Assembly: GCA_964614515.1 (NCBI GenBank)
Contig: CAZTPJ010000020.1
Coordinates: 1 to 52,913, forward strand
Reading direction: 5' to 3'
Source: CAZTPJ01 sp964614515
GTDB lineage: Bacteria > Planctomycetota > Phycisphaerae > Phycisphaerales > UBA1924
Length of the DNA stretch: 52,913 nucleotides
Positions within the stretch are counted from its first letter, which is position 1; every line of letters begins with the position of its first letter. The position numbers and the translations under genes are program-made. Positions 7,624 to 16,427 of this stretch are shown piece by piece. The notes beneath the pieces were generated by a model that did no database searches, had not been told where the DNA came from, and saw nothing but the letters and a program-made list of their open reading frames with translations.

Positions 7624-9249
7624 TCAGAAGTGCGAGGCGGGTGCTTCGTCATCCATCTCGTGCGCGATCGGTGTCTTGCGCTGGGGGCGGACGCCAACAC
7701 GCCGGGCCGCGGCGTTGCGCAGCCACTTCCGTTCATCACGGCCGACGACGATCAGCCACGCCAGCGGTGCGTACACGGCGACGAACATCCCGACGACAAG
7801 CACGAGATGCACGAGCGTCCACCGCTCGATGGCGAGATGCGCCACGACGAGAATCGGCGAGCACATCGCCGTGACGATCGCCGGCCGCAGAATCGGCATG
7901 AACATCGCCCCGATCGGCACGCCCAGGCATCGTGAGCCGATCACGGGCAACAGCAGGAAGTGAATGAACAAAATGATGATGCTGAAGGCCAGTGCCGGGC
8001 CGATCATGCCATACTCGCTCGGCAGCGCCTTGATGAGCACGATCGACAGCACGGGATTGAGCAGCCCGCCGATGAGGAAGTACGGCGCATATCGCGCCAC
8101 ATGCCCGGACCCATACAACACGCGCGTCCAGTTGTCCGCCATCGCGCGAAGGGTCAAGCCAAAGATCAGCGTCTGCACAATCGGCACGGCCAGGGGCACG
8201 AGTTCCGCCGCCGCCGCCACGCGCCGCGCCACCCACACGTCAAGCAGCGGCTCGGCCAGCACAAGCACCGTCAGCCCCGCGGGAATCGCCACCAGCGCGT
8301 GCAGCCGCGTCGAATGCGCAAGCAGCGAGTTCACCGCCTCCTTCTGATCGCCGGCCGTCAGCCGCGCCGCCGCCGCGTCCAGCCCATCCGTCATGCCCAC
8401 CGTCAACATGCGAACATAACTCGTCAGCGTCACGCCAAGGCCAAACGCCGCGTTGCCGATCACGTTGAAAAACACGTTGACGATGATCTGATCGAGGCGC
8501 AGGTGCAGGTTCATCGCGGCCGTCGTCACCGCGTTCCAGCCGCTGGTGCCGATGATGGCGCGTACGGCGGTGCGCGAGGCAAGCGAGACCTTCGGACGCA
8601 GCAACGGCTCGGCGGCGACGATCGTAATCACCGCGACGGCATAGATCGCCAGCGACACCGCGTTGCCGATGATCGAGAACAGTGTCAGGCCTCGCGCGGG
8701 ATCGTCGATGCCGATGACGATGAACAACACGACGGCGACCGAGGTGTATCCGATCCGTTCCAGGGCCGTGCGCAGGTTCCATGAAACCATGCGCTCGGTG
8801 ACCATGTACATGTTGAACTGCGGCCCGACGAGCACGACGAAGAAGGTGTTGACGCCGCCGGCGATGATCGTCCATCGCGCCGCATCGTGCAGCGCCTCGG
8901 GAATCTGAAGCACCGGAATGAGCATGAACAAGACGGCGAACACGACGGCCGCGAGCAGCGCCAGCCCGAAACTGATGACGATCGCGGCGTTATAGGTGGC
9001 GGGAAAGTCGGGTCGCCCGTGCGTGTGCCAGGCGTGCCCGAGTTCGCGGTTCATGCTGTAGCGCATGATCTCGCGAAACATCTGTCCGAGGCCAAGCGTG
9101 GAGCCGAGCAGGGCGTACAGGCCGTAGCCATCGCGTCCGATGCCGTGCAGGAGCACGGGCACGAGAATGATGCCGAGGATGACGGTTGCCGCGAGTCGAG
9201 CGTAGTTTGCGGCGATGCGTATGAGGCCTCGCCGGGCTTCAGAGGGCAT
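7624..9249 (-). CDS. Polysaccharide flippase (Wzx-like, MOP superfamily)
   Basis: A 541-aa polytopic membrane protein with about 12-14 hydrophobic segments (for example LAATVILGIILVPVLLHGIG and LLAAVVFAVLFMLIPVL). The early GIGRDGYGLYALLGS motif is typical of Wzx/RfbX lipid-linked oligosaccharide transporters. It would move undecaprenyl-linked repeat units across the inner membrane. It starts 23 nt after the Wzy-like gene, which with the sulfotransferases upstream supports a Wzx/Wzy-type pathway. No clear ribosome-binding site precedes the ATG. Confidence 0.82.
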   Translation of the reverse strand: MPSEARRGLIRIAANYARLAATVILGIILVPVLLHGIGRDGYGLYALLGSTLGLGQMFREIMRYSMNRELGHAWHTHGRPDFPATYNAAIVISFGLALLAAVVFAVLFMLIPVLQIPEALHDAARWTIIAGGVNTFFVVLVGPQFNMYMVTERMVSWNLRTALERIGYTSVAVVLFIVIGIDDPARGLTLFSIIGNAVSLAIYAVAVITIVAAEPLLRPKVSLASRTAVRAIIGTSGWNAVTTAAMNLHLRLDQIIVNVFFNVIGNAAFGLGVTLTSYVRMLTVGMTDGLDAAAARLTAGDQKEAVNSLLAHSTRLHALVAIPAGLTVLVLAEPLLDVWVARRVAAAAELVPLAVPIVQTLIFGLTLRAMADNWTRVLYGSGHVARYAPYFLIGGLLNPVLSIVLIKALPSEYGMIGPALAFSIIILFIHFLLLPVIGSRCLGVPIGAMFMPILRPAIVTAMCSPILVVAHLAIERWTLVHLVLVVGMFVAVYAPLAWLIVVGRDERKWLRNAAARRVGVRPQRKTPIAHEMDDEAPASHF

Positions 9250-9272
9250 GGGTTGGGTGGCTCGGGTGTGTG

Positions 9273-10646
9273 TCAGGCGGCGGCCGGCTCATAGTCGTAT
9301 GTTTCGTCGCCATAGGAGTCTTGCGTCTCTTCGACATAGGCTTCATACCCCGCGCCCCCGCGAAGCACCTGCACAAATCGTCCCACGGCGAGCATGGTGA
9401 TCCAGCATCCCGCGACGGTGAGGATATACGTGTTCGCGAACACGCTCGTCTCGCCGCGGGCCAGCCCCAGCACCTGCCCAAGTCCCGACGCCACCGGAAG
9501 CACCGCAAAGGGACTCCACGGCGCAAGCCGGATGATCTCATCAAAAAACCGCAGGAACAGTCCAAACGCGATTCCGTACAGAATCACCGCGTACCACCCG
9601 CCCTCGGCCGCGGCCGACCCGATGACCCCCGGCGACAACTTGATCTTGTCGCGGTTGACCTGACGGATTCGCGCATCGGTGGCGACAGTGTTCGACAGTG
9701 CAACGGGTTTGTCCGGCCAGATGACGCGCGGCACCGTGACGCCCACGGTGTACCAGAGCGTGAACAGCGGACGGTAATTGAATCGCTCGGGGTAGTTCTC
9801 GATCAGCCAGAGCGTCTCGGTCCCCGTGTTTTGCCCGTCGAGCAGGAGCGCGGTGCCGCGCAGCACGCTCGCGCTGGTCATCGCGCGAATGTGCTGCGCC
9901 GTCGTTCGGTCATGTTCGCCAGCGGATCGGGCGTCGGTATACAGCGCGATGAAGATCAACGGCACGGCCGACACGGCCGCGAGCCGCACCCACATCTTCA
10001 CAGGCGACATGTTTCGCCAGTTCGCGTAATACATGCCCCAGAGAAGTCCGCCTCCAATGGCGACGAGACCTCGCCGACCGAACGCGCCGTACATGACCGT
10101 GAACATGCCGATACCCAGGATGATCACGCCGTACACGATCAACACCGGATTGAGCAGACGCTTGCCCCACACCCACCCGACAAGTCCCGCGGCCATCGCG
10201 CAAAAGCCGGTGCCGAGGAAGTCGGCGAGAATCGCAACGAGGGGAATGGCCGTGCCAAGTCGCAGCGCCATCCCCATGAGCACCAGGATCAGGGCCATGA
10301 AGAGCATGGTCAGTGCATTGGGCACGACGGTGGCGACGGGGATGCGCCGCGCCAGCGGCTTGGCGATCCAGCCGACGTTGTAACTGACGAAGGTGAGGAT
10401 CGTAAAGAGCGTCACCCAGCACGCGAACTCGAAACCGGCCCGCGTCGGGTCCGAAAGCAGGAATGGATCGAACCGATCCTGCCAGAGTCGCAGCGCTGCG
10501 CTGGTGACCTGAAAGATGATCAGGCCCACCAGGGCCAGATTGCGAATGCTCAGCAGTTCAACCCGGCCGCGATAGTGATCCCACGCCATCTTCAGGACGA
10601 TGACCAGCGCCAGGCTGAAAAGATAGACGGAGATGAGTTGCTGCAT
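9273..10646 (-). CDS. O-antigen/oligosaccharide repeat-unit polymerase (Wzy-like)
   Basis: A 457-aa membrane protein with about 10-12 transmembrane helices and a large periplasmic loop (about 270-350) containing WYTVGVTVPRVIWPDKP and the downstream SPGVIGSAAAEGGW, features seen in Wzy/oligosaccharide polymerase families. It would polymerise repeat units in the periplasm. The tail is acidic and tyrosine-rich (EETQDSYGDETYDYEP). The start has AGGA about 8 nt upstream and follows the sulfotransferase stop by 9 nt. Polymerase families are very divergent, so the assignment rests on topology plus context. Confidence 0.72.
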   Translation of the reverse strand: MQQLISVYLFSLALVIVLKMAWDHYRGRVELLSIRNLALVGLIIFQVTSAALRLWQDRFDPFLLSDPTRAGFEFACWVTLFTILTFVSYNVGWIAKPLARRIPVATVVPNALTMLFMALILVLMGMALRLGTAIPLVAILADFLGTGFCAMAAGLVGWVWGKRLLNPVLIVYGVIILGIGMFTVMYGAFGRRGLVAIGGGLLWGMYYANWRNMSPVKMWVRLAAVSAVPLIFIALYTDARSAGEHDRTTAQHIRAMTSASVLRGTALLLDGQNTGTETLWLIENYPERFNYRPLFTLWYTVGVTVPRVIWPDKPVALSNTVATDARIRQVNRDKIKLSPGVIGSAAAEGGWYAVILYGIAFGLFLRFFDEIIRLAPWSPFAVLPVASGLGQVLGLARGETSVFANTYILTVAGCWITMLAVGRFVQVLRGGAGYEAYVEETQDSYGDETYDYEPAAA

Positions 10647-10655
10647 ACGCGATTC

Positions 10656-11564
10656 CTACGAGGCCACGGCCTGAAGCACGTGTGATTCTCCGCCTTGTCC
10701 GGCGGCCTTGCGTCGAACGTCGTCAAAATCCCACAAGGCCCCGGCATGACCCATGAGGCGCGCGAGTCGCTCCGCGTCCGGCGCGAGTCGTTCAATCAGA
10801 TAGTCGATCGTCTCCAGTGTCGGCGGCGCGGGCTTGGGCGGCGCGGTTGGAAGCAGCGAATCACGCAATCGGTCCCGCGCCGACACCGGCAGAAGCGGAC
10901 GAATCACCCCGCGATACAGACTCGTCTTGCGAAACTTCCCCCACACGCCCTTGCCCACCGCCTTGCCGTCGGACTTGTTGAACACCTTTTCGACTTGGAT
11001 GAGGTCTGGGCGAGGATCGATGCCGAGGAATCGGCTGACATCTTCGACGCCGGCCGTGCGACGGCCCACATACGTTTCGAAGCGAATGATGCGCACGCGA
11101 TCCGGACCCAGCGCATCGAGCCAGGGTTGAATCTGCATCGCATACAGGCCCCAATTGATGAACATCGGGTGTTGCCGCATCGCGACATCGACAGGATCGG
11201 TGACGACGCCCGAGGCCGTCGCGTGCGTGTGATGGCTGATCGCCCGCGACACCGGTTCGCGGACGATGTAGATGACTTTGAAGTGCGCGGGCAGCACGGC
11301 CGACGCCCGCGCCGGAACGCCGGGATAGTCCGGCAGTTTCGTGTACCCTGTCGATGCTTCCCCGGCCAGTTGCTCGCCGCCGGCGGACTTGAACAGCGCG
11401 GCGTACTCAGCGCGGCCGGTGTCGGTCAGCACGCGGTCATCGCACAGGTTGTGCGGCTCTTTCGGCGTGGACATGAAAATGCGCGGATGCGCCATCAGGT
11501 CACGATACAGCGTCGTCGTGCCCGACTTCATCGCCCCGATGATGAGAAAGTCCGGGAATCTCAT
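10656..11564 (-). CDS. Sulfotransferase (PAPS-dependent) 1
   Basis: A 302-aa protein. The 5'-phosphosulfate-binding loop is IGAMKSGTTTLY (residues 9-20) and the 3'-phosphate-binding segment is VIYIVREPVSRAISHH (about 97-112), both characteristic of P-loop sulfotransferases. It would transfer sulfate from PAPS to a carbohydrate or lipid acceptor. It lies between a second sulfotransferase (37-bp gap) and the Wzy-like gene, so sulfation of the exported polysaccharide is the simplest role. The acceptor cannot be read from sequence. Confidence 0.88.
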   Translation of the reverse strand: MRFPDFLIIGAMKSGTTTLYRDLMAHPRIFMSTPKEPHNLCDDRVLTDTGRAEYAALFKSAGGEQLAGEASTGYTKLPDYPGVPARASAVLPAHFKVIYIVREPVSRAISHHTHATASGVVTDPVDVAMRQHPMFINWGLYAMQIQPWLDALGPDRVRIIRFETYVGRRTAGVEDVSRFLGIDPRPDLIQVEKVFNKSDGKAVGKGVWGKFRKTSLYRGVIRPLLPVSARDRLRDSLLPTAPPKPAPPTLETIDYLIERLAPDAERLARLMGHAGALWDFDDVRRKAAGQGGESHVLQAVAS

Positions 11565-11601
11565 GCCGTGCCCACCGAAACCACATCCATCACGCCCGTG
11601 T

Positions 11602-12498
11602 TCATACGCCCCGCCCTCCGTGAAGTTCCGCGCCGGCCGGAACCGTCGTCACGTCCACAGATGGCGGGCGATCCAACTCCCCGACAGACTGCACCCACGA
11701 GTGGTCCGGCTCATATCCAGCCCGAATCAGCATGTCCCCCGCGTGGCGGTCAAAGAGCTCCGCCGCCTCACGCGTGAAGTGATTCCGCCAGTCCCCGGCC
11801 TGGCCCTTTCGCAGAAATCGCGTGCGATCCTCCTCACCGGCCTTGCGCTTGGCCTGCTTCGCGAAGGAGTACCGGTCAAGCGCCGCCGCCGCTCGCGTTA
11901 CATCAGGCTCAGATTCGGTCAGCGTCCCCATCGCCGTCGCCAACGCCGCCGTGCCATCATCCAGCAGATCCTCATATCGAAGCATGACCACGCGCGGGTT
12001 CTTCACGTCATAGTACGAGTGAACGTGTTGTCCCCAGTGCAGGCCATAGCGCGGCCGGGTGAATTCACGCTCCATGAACGGCACGAGGTTCGTCTTGACA
12101 TCGGCTTTGTTCTTCAGGCCCGGGAAGAGTCGACGCAGCCGTGGCGGCAACGGCGGATGGTCCCCCTCGGGCACGGACCGCAGGAGGAAGAAATACGCGG
12201 AGACCATCGCATCACGCCCATCCCGGATCGAATACACCCCGCGTTGATACGCCGACCGCACCGGCTCATGCCCATGCACCACGGCCTCAAACCCGATCGG
12301 CAGCAGCGAGTGCTTCGGGAACGGCAGTTGCAGATAGTCGGCGACCAACTGGCACATCCACGTCGTGCCGCTCTTTTGATACCCGACCACAAAAACCAGC
12401 GGGAACGACGCCGGAAAGCGTTGACCGAGGAACCAAGTGACATGATGAGACGTCGCGCGGAGGCGATGTTTCCACCATGGAAGCCTATTGGACGCCAT
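11602..12498 (-). CDS. Sulfotransferase (PAPS-dependent) 2
   Basis: A 298-aa protein of the Sulfotransfer_1 type: VFVVGYQKSGTTWMCQLVADY (about 35-55) is the PAPS 5' loop, and GVYSIRDGRDAMVSAYFFL (about 87-105) the 3' loop. I begin at the ATG at 12498 because GGGGA lies 6 nt upstream; an in-frame start at 12543 adds 15 residues without a better site. It is first in the leftward operon of two sulfotransferases, polymerase and flippase. It is divergent from the GlgB-like gene across 274 bp, which should hold both promoters. Confidence 0.87.
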   Translation of the reverse strand: MASNRLPWWKHRLRATSHHVTWFLGQRFPASFPLVFVVGYQKSGTTWMCQLVADYLQLPFPKHSLLPIGFEAVVHGHEPVRSAYQRGVYSIRDGRDAMVSAYFFLLRSVPEGDHPPLPPRLRRLFPGLKNKADVKTNLVPFMEREFTRPRYGLHWGQHVHSYYDVKNPRVVMLRYEDLLDDGTAALATAMGTLTESEPDVTRAAAALDRYSFAKQAKRKAGEEDRTRFLRKGQAGDWRNHFTREAAELFDRHAGDMLIRAGYEPDHSWVQSVGELDRPPSVDVTTVPAGAELHGGRGV

Positions 12499-12772
12499 TG
12501 AAATCCCCGGCCTTGATGTGCCTCGCGAGCCGACTCGGTTCAAAGATCGGCCTGTCCACGACCGCTCTCCAGCCCGACGCGATTCTAGGGCCTGCGAGGT
12601 GCGTCGCGCCCCCTTTCAGACGGAGGTCGAGGGGACCAGACACGGCCGAGACGGCGCGGGACCGTTGGCCCTGGGCGTTTCGCAACATTGACTGAGCCTC
12701 GATCCGATGTGATGGGTTCACGGTGGGGTTTGTGGGCCGGGGTGGGTGCGCGCTATGCTTGGAGGGTTCGCC

Positions 12773-15124
12773 ATGACGACGGAGGCGGGGGTGGTGGGGG
12801 TGGCGATGAATCGCAGCGAAAAACCAGAAGATCCCACGCAGCGCCCTGCGGAACCGCAGTCGCGACGTGATGGCGTTCGCCCCGGACGCGACGCAGGCGA
12901 GATCCCGCAAAAGACTGACTCTCCGGCCGTGGACGCGACGCGAGCCATCGCGCCGGCGACGCGACGGCCGATCACCCCCGCGTCTGAGATGTACTTCGGC
13001 GACGACGGGCCGATGTCCGAGGCCTCGGAACGATTCGGGCCGCTGGTGCTTGAGATCCAAACCGACACCGCGCCCGAAGACCTCGCCGGCAAGGTCATCG
13101 CCCACGACGCGGGCCTTGGCGATGTCGGCGCGGGCGGCGTGGCGCGGCTGGCACGCAAGCCGGGGCTGACTGTTTCCACCGCCGGCCGTAAACGCAAGTC
13201 CGCGAAAGCGCCGGTGATGCTCGCGCCCAACGGCGTATCTCTGCCGGCCTCGGTGGATCGAGACCTCGCGCGGTCGCACTGGGCCGGTGGCGGGGCGCTC
13301 AATGCCCACGACATCTTCGGCGCTCATCCGACATCCATGAGCGGCGTCGCGGGCACGCGCTTCACGGTGTGGGCCCCGTCCGCCCTGCGCGTCAGCGTCA
13401 TCGGCGACTTCAACGACTGGCATCCCACATCCCACGAACTCCCGCCCGATGGCGCGCCCGGTGTCTGGAGCGGTTTCATCCCCGGCGCGGGGCACGGGAT
13501 GCTGTACAAAATCCGCATTCAGGCTCGCGATGGACGCGTCCTCGAACGCGCGGATCCTTACGCCCGGTGCGCAGAGACGCCGCCGCGCACGGCCTCGGTC
13601 ATCTGGAGCCTCAACTACGCCTGGCGCGATGAAACATGGCTCGCCGCACGCAAACGCGCCGCCGTGCGAGACACGGGCCTGGCCATCTATCAGGCGCATC
13701 TCGGTTCGTGGATGCGACGCCCGGAAGAAGGCAACCGATCGCTCACCTATCACGAGATCGCCCCGCGCCTGGCCCGACACGCCAAAGGACTCGGATTCAC
13801 ACACGTCGAACTGCTGCCGATCATGGAACACCCCGTCAGCAGCCCCGCCGGGTTTGAGACCTCCGGATACTTCACGCCCACCGGACGCTACGGCACGCCC
13901 GAGGGCCTCATGCACCTGATCGACACGCTGCATCGCGAGGGCCTGGGCGTGATTCTCTCATGGTGTCCGACGGGGTTCTCGCTCAACGATGGATGGCTCG
14001 CCCAGTTTGATGGGTCGATGGTGTTCGAAGGCGACGATCCGCACATGGCTCGCCATCCCGACGGCCGTGGCGGTCTCTTCGATCTGGCCAAAGGCCCTGT
14101 GCGGAGTTTCCTGCTGTCGAGCGCGTTGTACTGGCTGGACGTGTTTCATGCCGACGGGCTGCGCGTCTGCGACATGGCGCCGATGCTGTATCGCGATCAC
14201 CACCGCGCGCCCGGGCAATGGACGCCCAACGCCCGAGGTGGGTCCGAGCATGATGAGGGCATCGCGTTTCTGCGCACGCTCAGCGACGCGGTTTCGCTGC
14301 GGGCGCCGGGGGCCGTGCTCCTCGCGGATGATGTGACGTGTTATCCCGGCGTGACGCGGGCGACATCCATTGGCGGGCTGGGCTTCACGGCCAAGCACGA
14401 TCATCGCTGGATGGAGGATGCGCTGCGCTACTTCGGTCGCGATCCGATCCATCGAAGTCACCACCATGATGAAGTGACGCGGCGTGGCGCCTATGCGGGA
14501 GCCGAGGCATTCATGCTCGGCCTGACGCACGCGTCCGCGAGCGGCGCTTCGCCCTGGCAGCGCATGTTCGGCGATGACGCGATGAAACTGGCGCACCTGC
14601 GCTGCCTGCTTGCGTGGTCGTTTTTGCAGGCGGGATGCGGGCAGGTCTTCATGGGCACCGAGTTGGGCCAGGCGACGGCGTGGGATCCGGCCAAGAGCCT
14701 TGACTGGCATCGCGCGATCGAGCCGGGGCGCGTCGGGTTGTCGAGGCTTGTCACAGCGCTCAATACCGTGGTGCGACAGGATGAATCGCTGCGGGGTTTC
14801 GCGCCGGCCGTGGGCGCGTTTGAGTGGATCGACCCCGGGGATCGCGATCGGAGCCTGGTGTCGTTCGTCCGTCGAGGGGGGGGCACGGCCTCGCCCGTGG
14901 TGGTGATCGGCAACTTCACGCCCGTGCCGCGCACGGCCTGTCGCTTCGGCGTGCCCGAGGCTGGGACGTGGCGCGCGATCTTCAGTTCCGATGCGCGGGA
15001 GTTTGGCGGAACCGGGGCGAAGATGGTCGACATTCGCAGCAAGCCCGTGGCGTGTCACGATCGGGCCAACTCGATCACGCTGGATGTTCCAGGGCTGAGC
15101 GTGGTGGCGCTTCGTCGGGTGTGA
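12773..15124 (+). CDS. GlgB-like (GH13_9) homologue with all catalytic residues replaced
   Basis: A 783-aa protein starting at ATG 12773, with GGAGGG 6 nt upstream. Residues 1-170 are an unrecognised polar extension. Next come a CBM48-like domain (TRFTVWAPSALRVSVIGDFN) and a barrel strikingly like 1,4-alpha-glucan branching enzyme (LAIYQAHLGSWMRR, FTHVELLPIMEHPV, SGYFTPTGRYGTPEG, ALYWLDVFHADGLRV). It ends with the GlgB-type C-terminal domain (VVVIGNFTPVPRTACRFGVP). Compared with E. coli GlgB, the nucleophile Asp is Cys466 (RVCDM for RVDAV), the acid/base Glu is Asp519 (ADDVT for AEEST), the region IV Asp is Ala587 (THASAS for SHDEVV), and region I has Ser396 and Gly401 (SWCPTGF for DWVPGHF). 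The frame is intact over 2.3 kb, so this looks like a maintained pseudoenzyme. The gene is divergent from the sulfotransferase operon; its 3' end overlaps the GT87 gene by 50 bp. Confidence 0.85.
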   Translation: MTTEAGVVGVAMNRSEKPEDPTQRPAEPQSRRDGVRPGRDAGEIPQKTDSPAVDATRAIAPATRRPITPASEMYFGDDGPMSEASERFGPLVLEIQTDTAPEDLAGKVIAHDAGLGDVGAGGVARLARKPGLTVSTAGRKRKSAKAPVMLAPNGVSLPASVDRDLARSHWAGGGALNAHDIFGAHPTSMSGVAGTRFTVWAPSALRVSVIGDFNDWHPTSHELPPDGAPGVWSGFIPGAGHGMLYKIRIQARDGRVLERADPYARCAETPPRTASVIWSLNYAWRDETWLAARKRAAVRDTGLAIYQAHLGSWMRRPEEGNRSLTYHEIAPRLARHAKGLGFTHVELLPIMEHPVSSPAGFETSGYFTPTGRYGTPEGLMHLIDTLHREGLGVILSWCPTGFSLNDGWLAQFDGSMVFEGDDPHMARHPDGRGGLFDLAKGPVRSFLLSSALYWLDVFHADGLRVCDMAPMLYRDHHRAPGQWTPNARGGSEHDEGIAFLRTLSDAVSLRAPGAVLLADDVTCYPGVTRATSIGGLGFTAKHDHRWMEDALRYFGRDPIHRSHHHDEVTRRGAYAGAEAFMLGLTHASASGASPWQRMFGDDAMKLAHLRCLLAWSFLQAGCGQVFMGTELGQATAWDPAKSLDWHRAIEPGRVGLSRLVTALNTVVRQDESLRGFAPAVGAFEWIDPGDRDRSLVSFVRRGGGTASPVVVIGNFTPVPRTACRFGVPEAGTWRAIFSSDAREFGGTGAKMVDIRSKPVACHDRANSITLDVPGLSVVALRRV

Positions 15125-16427
15125 CCAGAGGAGACCCGCCACGGAGTGGCGGGCCACCCGGAAGCGCTTCGTCGGGTGTGATCCGGCATCGCGGCAGCGC
15201 GACCCACAACACGCAGAAGAAGCCCGCGAGCATGCACCAACTCGCCCCGCCGACCGCCCGCCACGCATCGACCGACTCGCGGAATTGCTCGCCCCCCGGC
15301 GGCAGGTACAGGCCCGCGATCACCACACCCATCGCCCCCGCCACCAGCCAGCGAACCGAACGCGCCGGCGACGCAAACATCATTACTGCCGCGATCGTCG
15401 TCATCGGAACCGTCAGCAACATGTGCCGCGCTTCGGTCTGCGGGCTGAACACCACCACGGCCACAACCAGCCCCGCCCACTCAATCGCCAGTCTGGTGCG
15501 TGACCGCGGCTCGCGCAGATTGCCATGCGGCGCGAACACCGGCACGCCCCGCGCTCGATACATCATCGCCACCACCCCCGCGACGATCGCCGCCAGGCCG
15601 AGGGTCATGGCGATAACGACGCCCACATTCCCTTCGCCGACCACGCGCGCAATCGCGCTGGGCAACGAGACACTGCGATCCCACGTCAGCCCGTGCGGGT
15701 TGGCTGTGGCGGCGGCATCATCGCCCGTGATCACTTCGCGCAAGACGTTGAGCGAGGAGTTGAGGTACTCAAGATTCCGCTCCCATCCAAAGACAAGCGA
15801 CGTTGAAAGCGACAGCACCGCCGTGCAGACGATCGCGGCGATCCCTTCACGCCATCGACCGCGCACGAACAAATAGGGGACGAAGATGACGGCCTGAAAC
15901 TTCACAAGCATGGCCATGGCGATCGCCAGCCCACACACCATCGGCCATCGCCCCGTGCAGCGCAGCGCCAGCACGACCATGAGCAGCACCAGCGCATCGG
16001 TCTGGCCGCCGCTGAGCGAGGATCGACCTTTGTCGAAGACAATGAGCAGGCCGACGATCGCGGCAGTGGGCGCGAGCGCCTTCACATCGGGGAATCCGAG
16101 GCTGTCAACCATCTCTCGTGCGCAGAGTCGCGCCGCGGCGATGATCATCGCGCCGTTGATCATCGCCCACGCCGCTCCGGCCCAGCCCATCGGCAGCAGC
16201 GAAAGCGGCGTGAGCATCACCGCGAACAGCGGCGGATAGACATAGCCGCCCTCGAATGACGCGTAGATGTTCTCGCCGCGGCGCACGGCCAGCGCGGCCT
16301 CAAAGAAATGAATGAAGTCGCCTTCATTTCCGCGGACGTACGAGATCGCTGCCAGCGTCGCCGCCACCGTCACGCCAACGACAAGCACACCCGTGAGTAC
16401 ATTCCGCTTCGTCTGGTCGGAGTTCAT
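15075..16427 (-). CDS. GT87-family membrane glycosyltransferase (DUF2029)
   Basis: A 450-aa polytopic protein with about 10 helices. Early segments GDFIHFFEAALAVRRGENIY and GGYVYPPLFAVMLTPLSLLP match the polyprenol-phosphate-sugar-dependent GT87 family (conserved acidic residue after the first helix, then a YPP motif). It would transfer a sugar, often mannose, from a polyprenyl-phosphate donor on the outer face of the membrane. It overlaps the upstream GT2 gene by 4 bp (ATGA), so the two are coupled. The C-terminal tail, with two copies of a TPDEA sequence, is encoded by the repeat at 15107-15181 and is likely an accidental extension. Donor and acceptor unknown. Confidence 0.78.
   Translation of the reverse strand: MNSDQTKRNVLTGVLVVGVTVAATLAAISYVRGNEGDFIHFFEAALAVRRGENIYASFEGGYVYPPLFAVMLTPLSLLPMGWAGAAWAMINGAMIIAAARLCAREMVDSLGFPDVKALAPTAAIVGLLIVFDKGRSSLSGGQTDALVLLMVVLALRCTGRWPMVCGLAIAMAMLVKFQAVIFVPYLFVRGRWREGIAAIVCTAVLSLSTSLVFGWERNLEYLNSSLNVLREVITGDDAAATANPHGLTWDRSVSLPSAIARVVGEGNVGVVIAMTLGLAAIVAGVVAMMYRARGVPVFAPHGNLREPRSRTRLAIEWAGLVVAVVVFSPQTEARHMLLTVPMTTIAAVMMFASPARSVRWLVAGAMGVVIAGLYLPPGGEQFRESVDAWRAVGGASWCMLAGFFCVLWVALPRCRITPDEALPGGPPLRGGSPLVTPDEAPPRSALEHPA
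15107..15181. repeat. 57-bp-spaced direct repeat with embedded perfect hairpin
   Basis: An identical 18-mer, GCGCTTCGTCGGGTGTGA, occurs at 15107-15124 (the last codons and stop of the GlgB-like gene) and again at 15164-15181. Between them, 15135-15153 forms a perfect 8-bp stem with a 3-nt loop (CCCGCCAC / GTGGCGGG). The arrangement looks like insertion of a small palindromic unit with duplication of its target, and it extends the C-terminus of the convergent GT87 protein. Confidence 0.7.

Noticed and set aside
9270..10685. A 471-codon plus-strand frame opposite the polymerase gene
   Set aside because: Highly charged low-complexity composition typical of a shadow frame; the minus strand encodes a well-formed membrane protein.
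12784..12801. G-rich start of the GlgB-like gene as a regulatory element
   Set aside because: It is coding sequence with a composition explained by Gly and Val codons; no second copy or structure supports a role.
13958..15268. A 436-codon minus-strand frame opposite the GlgB-like gene
   Set aside because: Shadow frame; the plus strand has family-level similarity throughout.
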